Shown here: positions 9,801 to 17,791 of the stretch, one piece after another
How the letters are laid out: each line of letters begins with the position of its first letter
Position numbering within the stretch: the stretch's first letter is position 1
NCBI GenBank assembly: GCA_022796015.1
Contig: JAAWHU010000001.1
Location: forward strand, 45,303-109,302
Reading direction: 5' to 3'
DNA: 64,000 bases
Source of the DNA: Hungatella sp.
GTDB lineage: Bacteria; Bacillota; Clostridia; Lachnospirales; Lachnospiraceae
Notes under the pieces: model-generated
Databases searched by the model: none
The model's input: the letters and a program-made list of their open reading frames with translations, nothing else
Told to the model about the DNA's origin: nothing
Program-made: the position numbers and the translations under genes

Positions 9801-9974
9801 GGGACACATTTCTTTATATAAATTTCCCTGAGTACAAGAACAAGAGTAGCTGTTTACATAGCTACCCTTGACTTCAAGCCTTACATCATATAACTTTTCC
9901 CGGTCCTTCACCTGACCCTGGATTCCCACCTCGCCTTTCCAGAATGCTCTGGTCTGCATCTTGGTTATCTCCAC
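6825..9974 (-). CDS. SNF2-family helicase with N-terminal SWIM zinc finger
   Basis: At 1049 residues this is a full-length bacterial Snf2/RapA-like protein. A SWIM finger (CSCTQG...MCPHEKA) lies near residues 45-62, then a long linker. The Snf2 ATPase domain follows from about residue 590, with DDMGLGKTIQ (motif I), DEAQYIKN (motif II) and ALTGTPVENRL (motif III). The helicase C domain carries LLFSQFASML, GGTGLNLTAAD and DRAHRIGQ. These are DNA-stimulated ATPases that remodel protein-DNA or polymerase complexes; the cellular role of this subfamily is poorly defined. The start is probably GTG at 9974, with GGGGGT upstream, and an ATG five codons later is possible. It lies 14 bp downstream of argS. 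Confidence 0.9.
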   Translation of the reverse strand: MEITKMQTRAFWKGEVGIQGQVKDREKLYDVRLEVKGSYVNSYSCSCTQGNLYKEMCPHEKALLEWYKKQASSQPDRPVSTSSQVRAMIREYTNREVAQILQEHQEEPVRLVPRIIISRQGIQAEFKLGRERLYVIKDLVAFARAMEQGTQVEYGKNLSFYHGKAAFAPECQDLLLLVLELMGSLKEHYEQFQKNPYSSVPAIREMNISQTNRDKFLGLFAGREVEIQDGRGVKRQIRVVRENPETMITVRQAGQKGLKVSLSKDVVSFNGEEHLYILDQNRLFICDKEFTRDGTVFFRQMTQGYDAPYEVLVGEKDVPLFYERVLRRLEGYGVLDTGELKLEKVRPVELKARFLLESPGPGELILHPVLSYGDYSFHPVEDEHVPKTICRDVTKEFAISQVLTKYFKYRDPVTNDLVIRDDDEALFALLSQGMKELKGLGEVYFPQGENHMEILAPPKVSVGVRALGQWLDLTIDAGDMTGRDLMRILESYQMKKPYYRLKSGEFLKLEDNGLMTVARMVGSLALSEKELSEERIRLPRYRALYLDSMFREREDIRFTRDQMYKSILRRMKSVEDSDFEVPAAFEQVLRGYQKKGFQWLKTLDALGFGGILADDMGLGKTIQMISVLWDEAASKGNLHTSLIVCPSSLVYNWECELETFAPDLKVLAAVGNSKEREELIKRAESYDVVITSYDLLKRDLSFYQPYEFRFQVLDEAQYIKNPETQTAKAVKSIRAQTRYALTGTPVENRLRELWSIFDYLMPGFLFSYGRFKKEYELPVVRNEDQEALKRLQLLTGPFILRRLKRDVLKELPGKLENVVYSRMEKEQKELYTASAWQLKSRLERSAGSEGRGKIEILAALTRIRQVCCDPRLIYGDYGGGSAKLETCLELVRSGIESGHKILLFSQFASMLELIGQRLKAEGIKFHTLTGATPGKERIRTVNAFHKDDVPVFLISLKAGGTGLNLTAADMVIHYDPWWNVAAQNQAADRAHRIGQNRQVSVFQLITKDTIEENILKLQKSKQILAEQVVSEGMVSLGSLSQEELLRLLG

Positions 9975-9988
9975 CCATTACCCCCTGT

Positions 9989-11764
9989 CTACATCCTCTC
10001 CGGGGCTTCAAATCCCAGCAGGTCAATACAGGTCTCCAGGATTCCCTTTGTCAGAGTGATAAGCCTGATATAGCTGCCCTGCCGCTCCTTGTCCGCCTCC
10101 TTAAGGATCATAGTGCTGTTGTAAAACTTGTTGAACACGTCGGACAGTTCATAGATAAACTGACAAATCTTGTGGGGAGCAATATCCCCGAAGCTGGTCT
10201 CAATAACCTCGTTGTACTTGGCCAGCTGCAGCATCAGATTCTTCTCCGTCTCTGACACCGCCCCGAGAATCCGGGCGTCTTGGTCTGTATTTCCACTGCT
10301 TTCTTGATATTTTGACAAAATAGACTTGATTCTCACTATGGTATAGAGAATGTAGGGCCCTGTATTACCCTCAAAGGAAATAAACCTGTCCATATCAAAG
10401 ACATAATCCTTTGATGCCTGGTTGGAGAGATCGCCGTACTTTAATGCTGCCAGCCCGATGATGCCAGCCGTCTTCTTAGCTTCCTCTGCCGATACGGTGC
10501 GGTTCTCCATAATCCGCTCATAGACTGCGTCGTTGATCTCCGCCACCAGATTTTCCAGACGCATGACGCCGCCGTCTCTGGTCTTAAAGGGCTTACCATC
10601 CTTTCCGTTCATGGTTCCGAACATGACGTGAACCATGGGGGTATCCTCTTTCACATATCCCGCCTTCTTGGCCACGCGGAATACCTGAATAAAATGAAGC
10701 TCCTGCCTCTTGTCCGTAATATAGATATAGCGGGACGGTGACAGCTCCTTCTCCCGGTCAATGATGGTGCCAAGATCCGAGGTGGCATACAGAGCCGCCC
10801 CATCGGACTTGCGGATAATACAGGGAGGCAGCTCTTTAGAGTCCTTCTCCTGGGCAATATCCACCACCAGGGCCCCCTGGCTCTCATAGGCCAGTCCCTT
10901 GTTCTCCAGATCTTCAATAAGGCCCGGTATATATTTCTGGGCGTCGCTCTCTCCTTTCCACAGGTCAAAGGTAACTCCCAGATTACTGTAATTCTTCTTC
11001 AGATCCGCCAGAGACACATTCATAATATGCCTCCAGACAGCCCGAAAAGGCTGGTACCCCCTCTGGAGCTTCAGAGTGGCCTCCTGAGCCCGGGCCTTAA
11101 AGGCCTCGTCGGTTTTGGACTTTGCACTTGCCGCCGGATAGATCTCCTCCAGCTCGCTTATGGTAAAGGGCGGTTCTTTCGGGTACTCCCCTGAGAAGGA
11201 CTGGTCAAAATACACCAGTTCCGGCTTCCTGTCTCTCAATTCCTCAATAATAAGTCCCATCTGCAGGCCCCAGTCCCCCAGATGGACGTCTCCTACCATG
11301 TGATAACCCAGGAAACGCCCCAGGCGCTTTACGCTCTCTCCGATAATGGCTGACCGCAGATGTCCTACATGAAGAGGCTTGGCCACATTAGCCCCGCCGT
11401 AGTCCACCACAACGGTCTCTCCCCTTCCCTTCTCCTCCAGGCCGAACTTGGGCTCCACCTCCATCTCATTGAGATAATCTGCCAGATATCCGGCGCTGAG
11501 GCGGAGATTGATAAATCCCGGCATCACCGCCTCCGCCTGGGCAAACATGGGATTGGACGAAAGCCGGCTCACCACCTCTCCGGCAATGTCTATGGGTTTC
11601 TTTTTATATGCCTTTGCAGCTGCCATAGCCCCGTTGCACTGAAACTCACACAGGTCCGGCCTGTTGGACAGAGTGACCCTGGCATAGGCCTCATCGTATC
11701 CGCTGTCTGTAAACGCCGGCTTGATTGCTTCCGCAATACATTCAAGAATCTTCTTCACACTCAC
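9989..11764 (-). CDS. argS: Arginyl-tRNA synthetase
   Basis: The 591-residue class I synthetase charges tRNA-Arg with arginine in the cytoplasm. Visible features are the N-terminal Add1-type domain, the HIGH-equivalent HVGH in ANVAKPLHVGHLRSAIIG (near residue 133), the downstream region MFGTMNGKDGKPFKTRDGG, and the C-terminal DALR anticodon-binding domain (YELSDVFNKFYN). Length and motifs are normal. It is followed closely by the SNF2 gene and preceded by a terminator of the DUF1266 lipoprotein gene. Confidence 0.96.
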   Translation of the reverse strand: MSVKKILECIAEAIKPAFTDSGYDEAYARVTLSNRPDLCEFQCNGAMAAAKAYKKKPIDIAGEVVSRLSSNPMFAQAEAVMPGFINLRLSAGYLADYLNEMEVEPKFGLEEKGRGETVVVDYGGANVAKPLHVGHLRSAIIGESVKRLGRFLGYHMVGDVHLGDWGLQMGLIIEELRDRKPELVYFDQSFSGEYPKEPPFTISELEEIYPAASAKSKTDEAFKARAQEATLKLQRGYQPFRAVWRHIMNVSLADLKKNYSNLGVTFDLWKGESDAQKYIPGLIEDLENKGLAYESQGALVVDIAQEKDSKELPPCIIRKSDGAALYATSDLGTIIDREKELSPSRYIYITDKRQELHFIQVFRVAKKAGYVKEDTPMVHVMFGTMNGKDGKPFKTRDGGVMRLENLVAEINDAVYERIMENRTVSAEEAKKTAGIIGLAALKYGDLSNQASKDYVFDMDRFISFEGNTGPYILYTIVRIKSILSKYQESSGNTDQDARILGAVSETEKNLMLQLAKYNEVIETSFGDIAPHKICQFIYELSDVFNKFYNSTMILKEADKERQGSYIRLITLTKGILETCIDLLGFEAPERM

Positions 11765-11840
11765 TGACTCCTTCCGATCTTCTTGTAGTGTACTGAAACT
11801 GAATTACAATTATAACCCATTCCCCCACAGAAATCAATAC

Positions 11841-11878
11841 ATGAAACAACGGCCGCACCGAAAGATTCCGGCGCGGCC
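11841..11878 (-). terminator. Probable terminator of the DUF1266 lipoprotein gene
   Basis: A GC-rich stem (GGCCGC...GCGGCC, 11851-11878) is followed in the minus direction by GTTGTTTC, only a few bp past the stop at 11887. The T-run is interrupted, so efficiency is uncertain. Confidence 0.6.
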
Positions 11879-11886
11879 TGCAGAAA

Positions 11887-13128
11887 TTACCAAGTCTTTT
11901 CAAGAGTTAAATTGTAGTCAACGGTATAGGGGTTGTCGGATCTGGTCTTCAGATCCTCGTAGATGGCCTGACGCTCTGCGCTGCTCTCCTCAGCCCAATA
12001 CTCATATCCACGCATATAGCTGGCTATCAGTTCGTCCCAGGATGTGAACAGGGGCTGTACGGTCTGGGCAATCTCCAAAGACTTGTCCAGAGCCTCCTGC
12101 TCGGTGTAGTATCCTGCAAGGTAGTAGAAGCTCATCAGGTTTAAAGCGCGGCAGTAATCCCAGCCGGCAATGGCGTCTGCCCCGAACTCTTCATACATAT
12201 TATAAGAATCCACGTAGCTCTGTGCCTCTTCATCTGTCACTTCAAAGTTCTCCAGAATAAAGTCCTTACGGCCTTCTGCCTCCACATCGCCGATTCCCAC
12301 TTCCTTTAAGTACTCCATATCCTCCTTAAAGCCGGTTCTGTGGCCCTCTTCCAGAATCCAGGTAAGATTCTCATCGGCGGAAGCCCTGTCTGTCACTCCC
12401 CACCACTCGTCCAGAGAAGCCTTCTGAATCTCTTTGGTCTCGTCATTGGCCGGAGCGCCTGCAAAACGGTTGTAATCCCATCCGTTTATCTCTGTGAGAA
12501 CCGCATAGGAGGCATTGAACCAGCGCACGGTGTCTGTTATTTCCACAGTCGTGTTGTCTTCCTCTTCAATGGGAGTCTCCACAAAGGAGGAGCAGGAAGC
12601 CTTCATGGAAACCATATCGTTGTCTTTAATCTTCTCTGCCACATACATCAGGGAATAGAACGCATAGTCGGTCTCTCCGTATATGAGATAAGCCTCTGCC
12701 GTCTCCCCATCTGCGTTGACCTTACAGGTGCTGGCAGTCACGTCTGTCATTCCCGGCAGGGTGGGCGCCTCCGCATCTGCTGCATCCGATACTCCGTAGC
12801 TCTCGTCTACTAAGGACTTCACGTCATCCATGCTGCCTACAGGAAGGATGGAACCGCCCTTTGGAAACTGCATAACCAGAACGGCCTTTGAGCCATCGGT
12901 GCTTCCTGCACCCAGCCAGAAGTCAACACCCAGGTCTTCCGTGGTCCAGCTGTCCTCCAACTTAATGGCCACAGAGCCATCCCCTGTCTTAAACTCTTTC
13001 ATCTTAGCCAGTGCCTCCTCCTGAGTCACTGTCTTCTTTCCGCCGCCGCATCCCTGCAGCATGGAAGCCGCAAGCACAACAGCCAGTCCTGTACATGCCA
13101 GCATTCTTCTGAACTTTTTGCCATACAT
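11887..13128 (-). CDS. Secreted lipoprotein with a DUF1266 domain
   Basis: This 413-residue protein has a type II signal peptide with lipobox LQGC (cysteine near residue 27), so it should be anchored outside the membrane. The first half (FKTGDGSVAIKLEDSW...) is a beta-rich region of unknown type. The second half, from about residue 205, matches the DUF1266 pattern (WDYNRFAGAP, LDEWWGVTDRASADENLTWI, WDYCRALNLMSFYYLAGYYT). DUF1266 has no assigned biochemical function. It is a single gene with its own terminator. Pairing this domain with a lipobox is the notable point. Confidence 0.75.
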   Translation of the reverse strand: MYGKKFRRMLACTGLAVVLAASMLQGCGGGKKTVTQEEALAKMKEFKTGDGSVAIKLEDSWTTEDLGVDFWLGAGSTDGSKAVLVMQFPKGGSILPVGSMDDVKSLVDESYGVSDAADAEAPTLPGMTDVTASTCKVNADGETAEAYLIYGETDYAFYSLMYVAEKIKDNDMVSMKASCSSFVETPIEEEDNTTVEITDTVRWFNASYAVLTEINGWDYNRFAGAPANDETKEIQKASLDEWWGVTDRASADENLTWILEEGHRTGFKEDMEYLKEVGIGDVEAEGRKDFILENFEVTDEEAQSYVDSYNMYEEFGADAIAGWDYCRALNLMSFYYLAGYYTEQEALDKSLEIAQTVQPLFTSWDELIASYMRGYEYWAEESSAERQAIYEDLKTRSDNPYTVDYNLTLEKTW

Positions 13129-13215
13129 ACTCTTTTCTCTCTCCTTTTTGTCATGATCTATTCCCAGGCTTTCGATAATCTGCCATTGGAATCATTCCAT
13201 ACATCCTTCATCTGA

Positions 13216-13240
13216 AAAAGAATCCCGCTTAGCAGGATTC
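13216..13240 (-). terminator. Rho-independent terminator of efp
   Basis: The hairpin GAATCC-(TGCTAAGC)-GGGATTC is followed by TTTTT in the minus direction, just past the efp stop at 13257. Confidence 0.85.
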
Positions 13241-13256
13241 CCACAGAATTCCAAGC

Positions 13257-13814
13257 TTATACCCTTGACAAATATTCACCTGTACGGGTATCAATCTTAA
13301 TCTTATCTCCCTGATCTACAAATAACGGAACATACACGGTGGCCCCTGTCTCCACAACCGCCGGTTTGGTGGCTCCTGTGGCTGTATCGCCCTTAAAGCC
13401 CGGCTCTGTATCCGTAATCTCCAGCTCCACAAACAAAGGCGGCTCCACAGAAAATACCTTTCCATTATAAGAGCACACCTTACACATCTCATTCTCTTTT
13501 ACAAATTTCAGAGCATCTCCTATGGTCTCCTGGCTTAAAGCCACCTGCTCATAGGTGTTCACATCCATAAAATTATACAGATCGCCATCCGCATACAGAT
13601 ACTGCATGTCCACACGGTCAATCCTTGCAGCCGGGAACTTCTCTGTGGGACGGAATGTCTTCTCAACCACGCCGCCGCTGATCACGTTCTTGATCTTGGT
13701 TCTCACGAAAGCAGCGCCTTTTCCTGGTTTTACATGCTGAAACTCCATAATCTGATATACATTACCATCAATCTCTAAGGTGACGCCGTTTCTAAAATCG
13801 CCCGCTGATATCAT
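13257..13814 (-). CDS. efp: Elongation factor P
   Basis: The protein has 185 residues with the three beta-barrel domains of EF-P. The N-terminal KOW-like domain contains the loop [16 protein letters not shown], with the conserved tip lysine of EF-P. The C-terminal OB domain ends in [16 protein letters not shown] binds stalled ribosomes and helps peptide-bond formation at polyproline. AAGGAGG lies 8 bp before the ATG. It is downstream of aroK in the same direction and has its own terminator. Confidence 0.97.
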   Translation of the reverse strand: MISAGDFRNGVTLEIDGNVYQIMEFQHVKPGKGAAFVRTKIKNVISGGVVEKTFRPTEKFPAARIDRVDMQYLYADGDLYNFMDVNTYEQVALSQETIGDALKFVKENEMCKVCSYNGKVFSVEPPLFVELEITDTEPGFKGDTATGATKPAVVETGATVYVPLFVDQGDKIKIDTRTGEYLSRV

Positions 13815-13871
13815 AAATGATATTCCTCCTTGTATTTCTCATTAATCCTTATCTATTCTATACTAAATATT

Positions 13872-14390
13872 CTATATTTTCAACCGTTTTTTACAAAGAA
13901 TCTCTTCCCCGATCTGCTGCGGCGTTTTCCCGTCCACATCCACGATTAGATGGGCCCCTTCTTCATAGACAGGGCCTCTTAAAGTCAGAAGATTTCTTAC
14001 CTTTTCCTCCACGTCCCCACCCTGCAGAAGAGGTCTGGTGGTATCGCCTTTTAAGCGGGTCAGAACAGTCTGGGGCTTTACCCTTAAGTACACCACCTGC
14101 CCTGCCTGCCTTAAAAGCAGACGGTTCCCCTCCCTTAAAGGCAGGCCTCCGCCTACAGACAGCACAACGGCTTCTTTCCGGTCAAGAATAGTTCTTATGG
14201 TTTCGGTCTCCAGCCTGCGGAATTCCTCCTCCCCGCAGACTTCAAAAATCCGGCTGACACTCATGCCCGCCTGGGCTTCAATGAGCTGATCCGTGTCAAG
14301 GAGAGGCCGGCTCATGAGACTGGACAGAGCCTTTCCCACAGTGGTCTTTCCCGCCCCCATAAATCCGGTCAAAATCAAATGTATTCCCAT
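13872..14390 (-). CDS. aroK: Shikimate kinase
   Basis: The 172-residue P-loop kinase phosphorylates the 3-hydroxyl of shikimate (chorismate pathway). Visible motifs are Walker A GFMGAGKTT (residues 9-17), the shikimate-binding DTDQLIE, the FRRLE region, VLSVGGGLPLR, and the lid arginine in LKGDTTRPLL. The start codon lies 3 bp from the aroE stop, so the two are co-translated or tightly coupled. Confidence 0.94.
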   Translation of the reverse strand: MGIHLILTGFMGAGKTTVGKALSSLMSRPLLDTDQLIEAQAGMSVSRIFEVCGEEEFRRLETETIRTILDRKEAVVLSVGGGLPLREGNRLLLRQAGQVVYLRVKPQTVLTRLKGDTTRPLLQGGDVEEKVRNLLTLRGPVYEEGAHLIVDVDGKTPQQIGEEILCKKRLKI

Positions 14391-14393
14391 GTC

Positions 14394-15260
14394 CTACCTT
14401 TCAAGCTCCTTTATCATCATCTCTCTGGCGCGGCTTATTACATGACAGGGCACCTTCTGCTCAGGATTCCAAAGCTCAAATGCCTCGATTCCCTGGTAGA
14501 TCAGCATGTCCAGCCCTCCCACGGCCCGGCCCCCCGCCTCCTCCACACGGCTCATAAACCTGGTCTTAAAGGGGGTGTAGATCACATCCACGGCGTTGCG
14601 GATGGATTTGTAAAATTCTCTGTCCTCTATGGGCGCCTGATCCCTATGGGGGGCCATCCCCACGCTGGTGGTCTGGACTGCCAGCCAGGCCTTCGCCGGA
14701 AGCTTCTCATAATCCTTAAGGGCCATGGCCGTCATAAAGGCTCTCCCGAACCTCCTGTTCATGTCCTCGGCAAGCTCCCAGCCCCGGCTCTCGCTGCGGT
14801 TTAACACCACCACCGACGCCGCGCCCCGGCTGCCCAGGACAAAGGCCGCCGCCTTGGCCGCGCCGCCTGCCCCTATAAGGAGGCAATCCTTTCCTTCTAT
14901 CTCCATTCCCTGTTCGGTCATAGCCCGAAGAAGGCCCGGGGCATCTGTGTTGTATCCCTTAAAACCGCCTTCCATCCTCACTAAGGTGTTCACCGCCCCG
15001 ATGCTCTCGGCCGCCGGGTCCAGCTCCTTTAAACAGGGAATCACCCTCTGCTTGTGAGGCACCGTAATGTTCATTCCCGTCAGATTCAGGGCATAGGCGC
15101 CCTTTACGGCCGCCTCCACCATATCCTCCGGCACTTTAAAAGGCACATAGGCAAAGTCAATCCCCATCTGCCCTGCATAAAAATTATGCATCATGGGAGA
15201 CAGGGAGTGCTCCACCGGATATGCCATAATCCCGCATACCTTCGCTTTTCCGCTTATCAT
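14394..15260 (-). CDS. aroE: Shikimate dehydrogenase
   Basis: The 288-residue enzyme reduces 3-dehydroshikimate to shikimate with NADPH. The substrate-binding motif VEHSLSPMMHN is near residue 17, the catalytic lysine is in NITVPHKQ, and the NADP fold is LLIGAGGAAKAAA with the recognition loop LNRSESRG. The length is typical of AroE. Together with aroK it gives two consecutive steps of the pathway. Confidence 0.95.
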   Translation of the reverse strand: MISGKAKVCGIMAYPVEHSLSPMMHNFYAGQMGIDFAYVPFKVPEDMVEAAVKGAYALNLTGMNITVPHKQRVIPCLKELDPAAESIGAVNTLVRMEGGFKGYNTDAPGLLRAMTEQGMEIEGKDCLLIGAGGAAKAAAFVLGSRGAASVVVLNRSESRGWELAEDMNRRFGRAFMTAMALKDYEKLPAKAWLAVQTTSVGMAPHRDQAPIEDREFYKSIRNAVDVIYTPFKTRFMSRVEEAGGRAVGGLDMLIYQGIEAFELWNPEQKVPCHVISRAREMMIKELER

Positions 15261-15281
15261 ATCTGTCCTCTCTCACCGTCC

Positions 15282-15782
15282 TTATCTCTGCCGGCGAACG
15301 TAAAAATACAGCACCACCTTCTCCAGGTACCGCTTTACTACAATCTGTATCTCCTCCTTAGGGTGGATAGGCTTCACTAAATAGCTTACAATCCCTGTCC
15401 GATTAGCGCCGTATATATCGGTAAACAGCTGGTCTCCCACAAATATTGTGGTCTCCCGCCTGGTTCCCATAAGCTCCATGGCCTTTAAGTATCCCCTTGT
15501 GGAGGGCTTGCCTCCTTTATAAAGATACTTTGTCCCCACCGCTTCTGCAAAGGCCGCCACCCGGGGTTCCTTGTTATTGGATAACAGACAGGTCTCCATG
15601 CCCATGGCGTGAAATCGTTCAAACAGTTCCTTCGCCCGGTCATCCGCCGGCTGATCATGGGGAACCAGGGTGTTATCCACATCAAAGATAACCCCCCGAA
15701 CCCCTTCCTCATACAGCTTTTCATAGGGAATCACATAGGCAGAACTTACATAACAGTTTGGATAAAATGCTTCAAACAACAT
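15282..15782 (-). CDS. YqeG-family HAD phosphatase
   Basis: The 166-residue HAD-IIIA protein carries the nucleophile motif VIFDVDNTLVP (DxD), motif II threonine/serine in CLLSNN, a lysine near YLYKGGKPS, and motif III FVGDQLFTDIYGANRTG. The YqeG family is conserved in Firmicutes; some members are reported phosphatidylglycerophosphate phosphatases, but the substrate here is not readable from sequence. It lies between nrdR and aroE, with short gaps. Confidence 0.85.
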   Translation of the reverse strand: MLFEAFYPNCYVSSAYVIPYEKLYEEGVRGVIFDVDNTLVPHDQPADDRAKELFERFHAMGMETCLLSNNKEPRVAAFAEAVGTKYLYKGGKPSTRGYLKAMELMGTRRETTIFVGDQLFTDIYGANRTGIVSYLVKPIHPKEEIQIVVKRYLEKVVLYFYVRRQR

Positions 15783-15791
15783 AGAACAGCC

Positions 15792-16244
15792 CTACTTTTT
15801 TAATAATTTTCCCAGTTCCTCCATGAAGGTATTCACATCCTTAAACTCCCGGTACACAGAGGCGAATCTGACATAGGCCACCTCGTCTAGGTCTTTTAAG
15901 CATTCCATAACCAGCTCGCCGATCACGGATGTGGATACTTCCTTTTCCTCCAGGTTAAAGATCTGGTTCTCGATCTCATCGATCATGGAATCGATCTGCT
16001 GGGTGGAAACCGGTCGTTTGTGGCAGGAGCGGATAACCCCCGACTCGATCTTGGAGCGGTCATAGGTCTCCCTGGAGTTATCCTTTTTGATCACCATAAG
16101 AGGCATGGTCTCAAGCTTTTCATAGGTGGTAAACCGTTTCCCGCACCTCTCGCACTGTCTCCGCCTGCGGATGGAGCTGTTGTCGTCAGCCGGCCTGGAA
16201 TCGATTACCTTGGTATCACCTTCGTTGCAGTAAGGGCATTTCAT
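15792..16244 (-). CDS. nrdR: Transcriptional repressor NrdR
   Basis: The 150-residue protein has an N-terminal zinc ribbon (CPYC at residues 3-6, CERCGKRF near 31-38) and an ATP-cone domain (VIKKDNSRETYDRSKIESGV). NrdR binds NrdR boxes and represses ribonucleotide reductase genes in response to ATP/dATP. The sequence is highly typical, including SSIRRRRQCERCGKRF. Confidence 0.97.
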   Translation of the reverse strand: MKCPYCNEGDTKVIDSRPADDNSSIRRRRQCERCGKRFTTYEKLETMPLMVIKKDNSRETYDRSKIESGVIRSCHKRPVSTQQIDSMIDEIENQIFNLEEKEVSTSVIGELVMECLKDLDEVAYVRFASVYREFKDVNTFMEELGKLLKK

Positions 16245-16321
16245 CTGGATGCTTCCTCTCTTCCTTTTGTCAGTCAGTTATCCTTATTTTACCCTAATAT
16301 CTGTAAATCTGCAAGTTCTAT

Positions 16322-16582
16322 TTAGAGCTTACAGGGGCCCTCCACGTCCTTCTTCTTCACATTGACCAGAATAATATCGTCTCCCACCTGGCAGATATCC
16401 CCGAAGGGAATCACAAATTCCCTCTCCCTGCCCAGGAATCCGCAGAAGCATCCCGGCCCCGGCACAATGATAGCCACCATACATCCGCTGGTCATGTCAA
16501 AGTCCACGTCTCCCACAAACCCCAGACGTTTACAATCCTCCGCATTGATTACTTCCTTCTGCTTTAATTCAGAAATCCGCAT
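16322..16582 (-). CDS. YlmC/YmxH-family PRC-barrel protein
   Basis: The 86-residue protein begins MRISELKQKEVINAEDC and has the PRC-barrel-like pattern (RLGFVGDVDFD, then REFVIPFGDICQVGDDIILV). The YlmC/YmxH family is widespread in spore-forming Firmicutes and often described as sporulation-associated; molecular function is unknown. The start at 16582 has AGGTGA upstream; the longer frame to 16741 overlaps the preceding gene and lacks a site. The start codon lies inside a perfect inverted repeat. Confidence 0.78.
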   Translation of the reverse strand: MRISELKQKEVINAEDCKRLGFVGDVDFDMTSGCMVAIIVPGPGCFCGFLGREREFVIPFGDICQVGDDIILVNVKKKDVEGPCKL

Positions 16583-16623
16583 AGCTTCACCTCTTCGTTC
16601 TTTGGTGTAATCTATGCGGATTT
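16573..16623 (-). promoter_or_regulatory. Inverted repeat enclosing the ylmC/ymxH-like start codon
   Basis: A perfect 12-bp inverted repeat, AAATCCGCATAG (16573-16584) and CTATGCGGATTT (16612-16623), flanks a 27-base loop. In the minus-strand RNA the 3' arm contains the start codon ATGCGG of the downstream gene and the loop contains its AGGTGA site. The hairpin could limit initiation. In the plus direction the same repeat would be followed by Ts, but no plus gene ends here. Confidence 0.6.
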
Positions 16624-16632
16624 TTCCATGTC

Positions 16633-17424
16633 TTATTCCAGATCCCAGCCGCCGGACGCCGAAACCGGGGCCGGGCCGGAAAGTTCCTTTAAATTCAGAT
16701 AAAAGAAAATGTTGGTGCACATGATGTAAGGAACCAGCCACAGGGCAGCATATCCCAAGGTTATGTACAGAATTAAAAGCCAGCCTAAAAAGCTGAGCCC
16801 CAGAACAAAGAATCTTCCTCTGTTCCCCTTCATAAGCCTCTTGCTTTCCTTTAGCGCTTCCAGAATCGGGATATCCGGATTGTCAGCCAGGACCAGATAC
16901 ACCTGGCCGTAGGTCAAAACCACATAGACCTCCAGGATACCTAAAAAGATTCCGTAGAGCAATAAAAATATTATGGGAAAAAGAGCTTCTTCTGAGATCA
17001 CCATGGCAGCTGTCAGCACAATCTGAGGCGCCGACAGGACTGCACACAGCAGGGCGAAAAGAAGGCCCATGACAAAAAATTTGCCTCCATGGTGCCCAAA
17101 TCCCCAGAAGATGTCCAAAACCCCTGCCTCCCTTCCCTGGCAGATATTGAGATAAAGCCTTAAATATCCCGGAAGCAGCAGGCTCACAAGAATCATAAAC
17201 ACCATAATCAAAAGGCCCAGCACTCCAATGGCCACAATCAATCCTGTGTCCTCATCCCATACCCCGGAGGAGACTCCCCATGCAGCGATAAACCCCAATT
17301 CTATCACGGCGATCATCACCACCAGAAAAACTCCAGCCAAAACCATAGCTCCCACAGCAGTGGGATATCTTCCCAACAGAGCTCTCTTTGCCTTTAATTT
17401 CAGATTCTTTCTGCTCTCCTTCAT
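16633..17424 (-). CDS. DUF975-family integral membrane protein
   Basis: The 263-residue protein begins MKESRKNLKLKAKRALLG and has about six hydrophobic segments. The pattern of a basic amphipathic N-terminal helix followed by paired membrane helices and ALKESKRLMKGNRGRFFVLGLSF is typical of DUF975. Members are membrane proteins of unknown function, common in Clostridia and lactic acid bacteria. The start at 17424 is set by GGGGAGG a few bp upstream. It follows the DUF4190 gene by 11 bp and probably shares its transcript. Confidence 0.8.
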   Translation of the reverse strand: MKESRKNLKLKAKRALLGRYPTAVGAMVLAGVFLVVMIAVIELGFIAAWGVSSGVWDEDTGLIVAIGVLGLLIMVFMILVSLLLPGYLRLYLNICQGREAGVLDIFWGFGHHGGKFFVMGLLFALLCAVLSAPQIVLTAAMVISEEALFPIIFLLLYGIFLGILEVYVVLTYGQVYLVLADNPDIPILEALKESKRLMKGNRGRFFVLGLSFLGWLLILYITLGYAALWLVPYIMCTNIFFYLNLKELSGPAPVSASGGWDLE

Positions 17425-17435
17425 GGTTCCTCCCC

Positions 17436-17741
17436 TTATACCGCCAAAGCTATCCACATCACAAAGGACGCCGCTCCCAGCGTAATTCCTATGATTCCCG
17501 TAATGATACCCGCTATGGCCTGGCCTCTTAACTGCTCCTCTACTTTAGATAGAGCCCCAAAAAGCACTGCCAAGCCTCCCAGAATCAGCCCAGGAAAGAA
17601 ACAGCAGGCCGTGACTATGGACAAGATGCCAAGCACCATAGACGCCAAAGCCATGTGATTCTTCTGGTTCCTGTCTTCCTCCTGGATCATATAGGGTTTT
17701 TCCGTATTGTCAACCCAATTCCCGTAGGGATCCTGGTACAT
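17436..17741 (-). CDS. DUF4190-type small membrane protein
   Basis: The 101-residue protein has a polar N-terminus and two hydrophobic helices (MALASMVLGILSIVTACCFFPGLILGGLAVLFGAL, and AGIITGIIGITLGAASFVMWIALAV near residues 75-101). This is the DUF4190 layout, usually found in Gram-positive membrane proteins of unknown role. The ATG at 17741 is preferred because GGAGGAA lies 4-8 bp before it; the upstream ATG (17753) contains that site. It is next to the DUF975 gene, a common clostridial pairing. Confidence 0.75.
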   Translation of the reverse strand: MYQDPYGNWVDNTEKPYMIQEEDRNQKNHMALASMVLGILSIVTACCFFPGLILGGLAVLFGALSKVEEQLRGQAIAGIITGIIGITLGAASFVMWIALAV

Positions 17742-17791
17742 AATTTCCTCCATTCTGCTGTTATATGCATCGTAATTTATGGACTGGTTCC

